Origin: Gordonia asplenii
Lineage (GTDB): Bacteria; Actinomycetota; Actinomycetes; Mycobacteriales; Mycobacteriaceae
Length of the DNA: 64,000 nucleotides
Assembly (NCBI RefSeq): GCF_012933505.1
Contig: NZ_JABBNB010000032.1
Coordinates: 19,294 to 83,293, forward strand
Direction: 5' to 3'
Under the pieces are notes generated by a model. That model saw only the letters and a program-made list of their open reading frames with translations, was not told where the DNA came from and made no database searches. The translations under genes were made by a program, and so were the position numbers. Of this stretch, positions 59,664 through 64,000 are shown in pieces; position 1 is the first letter of the stretch, and each line of letters begins with the position of its first letter.

Positions 59664-60305
59664 TCACCGGATATGCGCGACGCCGACTCGCACTCGACGA
59701 ACCTGGTACCGCACCGACGACAACCGCGGTCGGACCAAATCAAGCCCGGCTCGCTGTGCGATGTCCTCGACCACCTCGTCGACGGTCCGCTCGTCGGTGG
59801 GCACGTGCACTCCGAACCGCTTGTCCGACAACGCCGTCGAACATCGGTCGATCTGCTGCATCGCCCACGTCTCCTCGCGGCCGAACAGTCGCCCGACGCC
59901 GTGCGCGAGGCGAGTCCGCAACCGACGTCGCAGCGTCTCCGGACTGGCGATCAGCGAAAAGTGCCGAACGTCGACGCCGCGCTGCGACAGACCGTCCATG
60001 ATCTCATCGAAATAGTCGGTGTCGACCAGCGTCATCGGCACAATAGTGGGACCGTCATGAGCTTCGACGGCGTCGGCGAGTGTCGCGATGACGGACGATC
60101 GCCACTGCGGGCGGTCTTGAAAATCGCCACGAGCCTTGGCGGGCAACATTCGGTGAATACCGAAGCCGATCAACTCCGGATCGGAGACGAATCCGTTGTC
60201 GATCCGTCTGTGCAGCTCGAAGGCGGTCTGTGTCTTGCCCGCGCCGAATGCGCCGTTGATCCAGATCAACGACTGCGAACGGTCTTGTGCCCGGGATTCC
60301 CGCAT
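59664..60305 (-). CDS. tmrB: TmrB-like ATP-binding protein (tunicamycin resistance family)
   Basis: 213 aa from ATG 60305 with GGGAGG upstream; the longer frame runs into repeat DNA. P-loop WINGAFGAGKTQTAFELHRR at the N-terminus, then DPELIGFGIHRML, DFQDRPQWRS, IVPMTLVDTDYFDEI and RLRTRLAHG ... AMQQIDRC, all in the order of Bacillus TmrB. TmrB confers tunicamycin resistance, probably by binding the antibiotic. Whether this protein does so is unknown; a general small-molecule kinase is possible. Confidence 0.82.
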   Translation of the reverse strand: MRESRAQDRSQSLIWINGAFGAGKTQTAFELHRRIDNGFVSDPELIGFGIHRMLPAKARGDFQDRPQWRSSVIATLADAVEAHDGPTIVPMTLVDTDYFDEIMDGLSQRGVDVRHFSLIASPETLRRRLRTRLAHGVGRLFGREETWAMQQIDRCSTALSDKRFGVHVPTDERTVDEVVEDIAQRAGLDLVRPRLSSVRYQVRRVRVGVAHIR

Positions 60306-60357
60306 GCCTCCCGAGGGTAGCGGCGGCGTCGGATCTGGGCAGGTGCCTGACGTCCGG

Positions 60358-60782
60358 CTAGTGGAGTGTCGCAGTGAAAGAGTTGTATGACGTTGCGTTG
60401 CTCTGCTGGTTGATCCTGGATCCACCGATAGTGGTCCCATTTCGCTGGTTGAGCAGGTCGAGCGCCGTGCTGAGCGAGGCGCTAGCCGAGTCGAAGTAGC
60501 GCTAGCCGAGGCCGTGTCGAAACCACGGTGACACAACAGGTTACGTGCGACCGCTTGTCTCGCGTTCGATCGTGGTGATCATCTCCGGTCGTGCATCCAG
60601 CAGGTGCATTCGACGGTTGCGCTGATGTCGCGGTCCTGGTCTGGCTCGACTCACTGAAATCTGTTGTCTCACCTTGGTTTCGACACGCTCGTCGCTAACG
60701 CTCCTCACGGCTCAACCGGCGGGATGCGGCGAAGCGGGGTGCGCGCAAGATATCAATACCATTAGCTGCGACACGCCGCTAT
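60358..60782. repeat. 425-bp composite palindromic element, type A ends
   Basis: Left end CTAGTGGAGTGTCG; right end inverted ATAGCGGCGTGTCG. It carries the type A blocks (GTGAAAGAGTTGTATGACG at the left, CAAGATATCAATACCATTAG at the right) in the orientation opposite to the copy at 36623, but the centre is expanded with extra inner units (60430-60525, 60675-60722) and about 130 bp of unrelated sequence. No gene is visible in it. Confidence 0.75.
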
Positions 60783-60992
60783 TGTGGCGAGTCGCAGTGA
60801 AAGAGTTGTATGACGTTGCGTTACTCTGCCGGTTGAGCGAGCGGAGCGAGTCGAAACCCCGCCCGCCGGGCGATGACGAAACTCGCAGCGTCGCAGTGGT
60901 TTCGACTCGGCTTCGACTCGCTCAACCAGCGGGATGCTGCGAAGCAGGGGCCGCGCAAGATATCGATACCATTGGTCTCGACACGCCACTAC
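60779..60992. repeat. 214-bp palindromic element, type A
   Basis: Directly abuts and slightly overlaps the previous element, in the same orientation. Left end CTATTGTGGCGAGTCG; right end inverted GTAGTGGCGTGTCG, in which the TAG is the stop codon of the DUF998 gene on the minus strand. It contains both inner arms and CAAGATATCGATACCATTGG. Confidence 0.82.
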
Positions 60993-61714
60993 TTCGACGC
61001 CGGGCGGGACCGGCCAGACGCTCGTGCCCACACCGCGACCGCCGCTGCCCAGATCAGCATCCACATCGACATCCCGCCGACTTGGATCCGCTGCGCCAAC
61101 CCCAGCCGGTAGTCTCCGACGAGATTGTCGGCGATCATCATCCAGGCCGTGGCACCGATGATCACCACCAAAACCGCGGTCCCCGCCACGCGCAGCACCG
61201 GCCAACGGTCGGATCGGAACACCGTCACGGTCGCCGCGATCATCGTGACGAACAGGCTGATCACCGCCAGCGAGCTGGTCAACGCGTGAACGTGATGCAA
61301 CTGCGGGAACATTCCGCTGGGCTGCCACGGGCAATTCGCGTCGATGCCGGGGACGCACTCGATCGGCATCAACGCGTCGGCCAGCGTCGACGCACCGAAA
61401 CAACCGAAGGCGACCACGGCTGTCACCGCGGGAAATCCCCGCACCAGCGGGCGCGGCAACATCAGCAGGAACATCGCCAGGATCGCCGAGCACGCGGTGA
61501 CGACGTCGCCGACGACGTAGACCTCACGATGCGGCCGACCGGCGGCGTCGAGCTCGCTGAGGAACGAGCGCATCGGGTCGAGACCGCCCGCCCAGACGTG
61601 TTCGAGAACCCAGGACGAGTAGCACACCCCGGCCACGGCGATTGCGATCGCGGCGACCCAGATACGTACCGTGTCCAGCCGCTCTCGCCGCCCCGGCCTC
61701 GTCCTATCAAGCAC
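60989..61714 (-). CDS. DUF998-family membrane protein
   Basis: 241 aa from GTG 61714, chosen because TAGCCT lies 7 nt upstream; an in-frame ATG at 61738 lies upstream of that -10 and has no RBS. Six or seven hydrophobic helices and the family-typical MRSFLSELDAAGRPH near the N-terminus and LADALMPIECVPG in the middle with paired Cys. Function unknown. The stop TAG is contributed by the adjoining repeat element end. Confidence 0.8.
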   Translation of the reverse strand: MLDRTRPGRRERLDTVRIWVAAIAIAVAGVCYSSWVLEHVWAGGLDPMRSFLSELDAAGRPHREVYVVGDVVTACSAILAMFLLMLPRPLVRGFPAVTAVVAFGCFGASTLADALMPIECVPGIDANCPWQPSGMFPQLHHVHALTSSLAVISLFVTMIAATVTVFRSDRWPVLRVAGTAVLVVIIGATAWMMIADNLVGDYRLGLAQRIQVGGMSMWMLIWAAAVAVWARASGRSRPASK

Positions 61715-61721
61715 AGGAGCC

Positions 61722-61727
61722 AGGCTA
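61722..61727 (-). promoter_or_regulatory. -10 element of the DUF998 gene, leaderless type
   Basis: TAGCCT on the minus strand, 7 nt before GTG 61714. Confidence 0.45.
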
Positions 61728-61768
61728 CCTAAAGCCATCAGTCAGGCGGTGATCGCCGCGGACGCCGC

Positions 61769-62614
61769 TCACGGTACCCAGTTGAATTCCTCCGGGTTGG
61801 GGCCCCGACGACGGTCGGCGTTGAGCGACTCGATGACGTCCACCTGGGCGTCGGACAGTTCGAAGTCGAACAGTTCGAGGTTCTCCGCGATGCGGGCGCG
61901 GGTCACCGATTTCGGGAACACGACGTCGCCGCGCTGGATGTGCCAACGCAGCACCACCTGGGCGACCGAGCGGCCCAGCTCCTCGGCGATGGGCGCGAGC
62001 GCCGGGTCGTCGAGGACTGCGCCCTGGGCGATCGGCGACCAGGCCTCGGTGATGATCTGGTGCTCGGAGTTGAACTGGCGCAGCGGATTCTGCGACAGGT
62101 ACGGGTGCACCTCGATCTGATTGACCGCTGGAACGACGTCGGTCTCGTCCAGCAGGCGAGTCAGGTGCTGCTGATGAAAGTTGGAGACGCCGATAGCGCG
62201 AAACTTACCGTCCCGGTAAGCCTGCTCTAGAACTTTCCATGTCTCGACATAAGACCCGACCCCGGGCAGCGGCCAGTGAATCAGGTAGAGATCGACCGGG
62301 CCGATGTCGAGATCGTCGACGGTGCGCTGGGCGGCGGCCGCGGTGTCGGCGCCGGGAGCGTGAGCGTTGTTGTTGAGCTTGCTGGTGATGAAGATCTCGT
62401 CGCGGGGGATGCCGGACTCGCGGACGGCCTGTCCGACTTCGGCTTCGTTCCCGTACATCTGGGCGGTGTCGATGTGACGGTAGCCGAGTTCGAGAGCGGT
62501 GAGGGTGGCGGCCTTGGTCTCCGACGGCGGGATCTGGAACACCCCGAAGCCGAGTTGCGGGATCGTGACCCCGTTGTTGAGCGTGATGGATGGGATCGTG
62601 GTTGTTGATGCCAT
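61769..62614 (-). CDS. Aldo/keto reductase
   Basis: 281 aa from ATG 62614; a TTG at 62626 is in frame but less likely. NADPH-dependent (beta/alpha)8 reductase with the catalytic tetrad: Asp and Tyr in HIDTAQMYGNEAEVG, Lys in FITSKLNNNA, His in YLIHWPLPG. Cofactor motif VVFPKSVTRARIAENL near the C-terminus. Closest in type to the mycobacterial AKR Rv2971/MSMEG_2407 group, which reduce methylglyoxal-like carbonyls; the substrate here is unknown. Confidence 0.92.
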   Translation of the reverse strand: MASTTTIPSITLNNGVTIPQLGFGVFQIPPSETKAATLTALELGYRHIDTAQMYGNEAEVGQAVRESGIPRDEIFITSKLNNNAHAPGADTAAAAQRTVDDLDIGPVDLYLIHWPLPGVGSYVETWKVLEQAYRDGKFRAIGVSNFHQQHLTRLLDETDVVPAVNQIEVHPYLSQNPLRQFNSEHQIITEAWSPIAQGAVLDDPALAPIAEELGRSVAQVVLRWHIQRGDVVFPKSVTRARIAENLELFDFELSDAQVDVIESLNADRRRGPNPEEFNWVP

Positions 62615-62665
62615 GGCCAATATCAAGGCATTCGACGCCGGGGATATTCCGAAGTCGTCACGCGA

Positions 62666-63088
62666 TCAGTTGTCGCTCGAGGAGGCGTACTCCCATTGAT
62701 ACTGGTTCGACGCGTCCTCGCCCTGGTACGTGCAGACCAATGTTCGACGACCGACCTTCACCCGATCATTAGCCTCGTCCGACGTACACGGTTCGCCGGG
62801 CGCGGCGTAGCTGCCGTTGTTTTCGCGGGACGTGGTCGTGGTGTCGTCGGTGGTGGTGTCGGTAGTAGGGGTCTCACCGTCGGAGGGGCTGGTGACGGTC
62901 ACCGTCGACGGTGACTCGGTGACGGTCTCGGTGGCGACGGTGGTCGAAACGATCGTCGTCGTCGCCGGCGCCGCACTCGACGAATCGTTCTTGCTGTTCC
63001 ACATGAGATAGGCGAGAAAAGCGATCGCGCACGCCGCCAACGTGATGATGACCGCGATGAAGGCGGTGGGGGCTTGTGAACGCATCAT
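62666..63088 (-). CDS. Small anchored protein with Thr-rich linker
   Basis: 140 aa from the first of two adjacent ATGs. N-terminal transmembrane helix (about residues 9-31), a Thr/Ser/Val-rich linker (about 40-95), then a small extracytoplasmic domain of about 45 residues with two Cys (EPCTSDEAN and RTLVCTYQG) that may form a disulfide. The C-terminal part resembles short secreted domains common in Gordonia and Rhodococcus. No function assigned. Confidence 0.7.
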   Translation of the reverse strand: MMRSQAPTAFIAVIITLAACAIAFLAYLMWNSKNDSSSAAPATTTIVSTTVATETVTESPSTVTVTSPSDGETPTTDTTTDDTTTTSRENNGSYAAPGEPCTSDEANDRVKVGRRTLVCTYQGEDASNQYQWEYASSSDN

Positions 63089-63165
63089 CGAAGTATGGCC
63101 GGTGAGACCGTGATTCACCTGAACTTACGATGAGCCGTACACATGGTTCGCGTCACACCCGGGCG

Positions 63166-63792
63166 TTATGCGTGGTCTGCGAGCCAATCCAGCAGCGGCG
63201 TGGTCTCCCGCCAATGGGTGCGAATGCGATTGACCAATTTCGCACTGTGAATGATCTCGTCGAATCCGTAGTCGCGGGTCACGCTGAGCGATTTGTGGCG
63301 CAACAGTTCGATCCGCGGATGGTCGACGTCGTAGCCGCGCGGCGCAGTCTTGAGCGTCGTACCGCCCAATTCCCACCCGCCGCGAACCAGCGACGCGATG
63401 ATCTTCGCCAGCTCCGCCCCGTGCCGATTGTTGTCGATGGCCTTGCGGATGTTCGCCAGTCGTTCGGCGGGAGCGTCGTAGAAACCCGAGCCGACGCGGA
63501 AACCGGGCGCCGCGATCTGCAGGTAGTAGCCCGTCGCCGGTCCCGAGGCCACGAACGCCCCCTGATGCGTCTTGAAAGGCGTTTTGTCCTTGGAGAACCG
63601 GACGTCGCGGTGCGGGCGGAAGATCTTGGCGGGGCCGAATTCGTCGGCCAGTTCGTCGGTCAGCGCAGTGATCGGCTCCAGGACGGCGCTGCGATAGATG
63701 TCCTTGTGTGCTTCCCAGAACACCTTGGAGTTGTCGACTTCGAGGTCGTCGTAGAAGTCGAACGCCGCTTCGGGAAAACCGGTGAAGGTCAT
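63166..63792 (-). CDS. DUF2461/TIGR02453-family protein
   Basis: 208 aa, the usual length. N-terminal GFPEAAFDFYDDLEVDNSK, central FRPHRDVRFSKDKTPFKTH and C-terminal LLRHKSLSVTRDYG motifs define this family, whose biochemical role is unknown. No signal peptide or membrane segment. The gene stands alone, downstream of a block of short repeats at the window end. Confidence 0.88.
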   Translation of the reverse strand: MTFTGFPEAAFDFYDDLEVDNSKVFWEAHKDIYRSAVLEPITALTDELADEFGPAKIFRPHRDVRFSKDKTPFKTHQGAFVASGPATGYYLQIAAPGFRVGSGFYDAPAERLANIRKAIDNNRHGAELAKIIASLVRGGWELGGTTLKTAPRGYDVDHPRIELLRHKSLSVTRDYGFDEIIHSAKLVNRIRTHWRETTPLLDWLADHA

Positions 63793-63869
63793 GACTCTCA
63801 GTCTCCCTCAACATCGACTTGACGGTGGCGTCGGCCTCGCTGGTGCGGGGATGGAGTACCGCATTCGGT

Positions 63870-64000
63870 CCCGGAGTGGCGAAGCGAGGAACGACCTTCC
63901 CTGCTCCCGGAGTGGCGAAGCGAGGAACGAGCGTCACCCGCTGCCCGAGTGCCGAAGCGAGGAACGGCCTTCCCTGCTCCCCGAGTGCCGAAGCGAGGAA
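63870..64000. repeat. Spaced direct repeats at the window end
   Basis: Four copies of CCCGGAGTGGCGAAGCGAGG/CCCGAGTGCCGAAGCGAGGA at 63870, 63906, 63944 and 63980, spaced 36, 38 and 36 bp, the last cut by the window edge. Intervening 12-14 bp alternate between CTTCCCTGCT-like and GCGTCACCCGCTG-like sequence. This is a different family from the CTAG-ended elements. Confidence 0.85.

Noticed and set aside
63870..64000. CRISPR array at the window end
   Set aside because: Spacers of 12-14 bp are too short and are repeated themselves; no cas genes are visible.

Overview
This window comes from a high-GC, mycolic-acid-type actinobacterium (order Mycobacteriales). Gene content and dense short palindromic repeats look most like Gordonia; the genus is an inference. 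Grounds: an actinobacterial mce lipid-import operon, a PriA-type HisA with no trpF nearby, a BsaP-like gene after bioB, a BacA/Rv1819c-like transporter, GTG starts and many leaderless-type promoters. From treY to tesB the gene order follows the Mycobacterium tuberculosis treYX - bioAFD - bioB/bsaP - nudix/nad - his - trp - lgt - pyk - tesB stretch, with notable differences.

Layout. 1-8860: downstream part of an mce operon (yrbEA partial, yrbEB, six mce genes, one Mce-associated protein). 8861-9385: repeat-filled convergent gap. 9386-16268 (minus): treY, treX and an acyltransferase/SGNH membrane protein; treZ is absent next to treY. 16416-22241: divergent TetR/BioQ-like regulator with tandem operators, then bioA-bioF-bioD-bioB-bsaP and a membrane protein. 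22324-28505: an unrecognised gene, a DUF3376-type patatin and a large LuxR/LAL regulator. 28756-32765: two paralogous serine hydrolases facing an ATP-grasp ligase. 33681-36626: NrtR-like regulator divergent from nadA-nadC, without nadB; nadC has a repeat-encoded N-terminal extension. 37461-44574: hisD-C-B-H, a small membrane gene, priA, an IMPase, hisF, hisI. 44939-50530: a short 4-oxalocrotonate tautomerase gene, trpE, a Trp-associated membrane protein, trpC, trpB, trpA. 50741-53056: lgt fused to a low-complexity repeat region and a C-terminal SRPBCC domain. 53372-59623: pyk, tesB, a membrane protein, an enoyl-CoA hydratase (minus) and a BacA-like ABC transporter. 59664-63792 (minus): TmrB-like protein, DUF998 protein, aldo/keto reductase, a Thr-rich anchored protein, DUF2461 protein.

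The genes form several pathways: biotin, NAD, histidine and tryptophan synthesis, trehalose from glycogen, lipoprotein maturation (Lgt, with two lipobox-bearing Mce proteins in the same window) and lipid import. Many biosynthetic genes overlap by 4 nt (ATGA or GTGA), so they are probably translationally coupled.

The most unusual signal is a family of about 210-bp palindromic elements with CTAGTGGNGTGTCG-like inverted ends. At three genes (nadC, lgt, the DUF998 gene) the TAG stop codon lies inside the element end. Related inner repeat units form tandem arrays, one translated as the N-terminus of nadC (7 x 27 bp), another (21-bp units) directly after hisI. Also notable are a duplicated hisF initiation region, two perfect palindromes, and a hydrolase-hydrolase-ligase cluster that may be an undescribed amide-forming/cleaving module.
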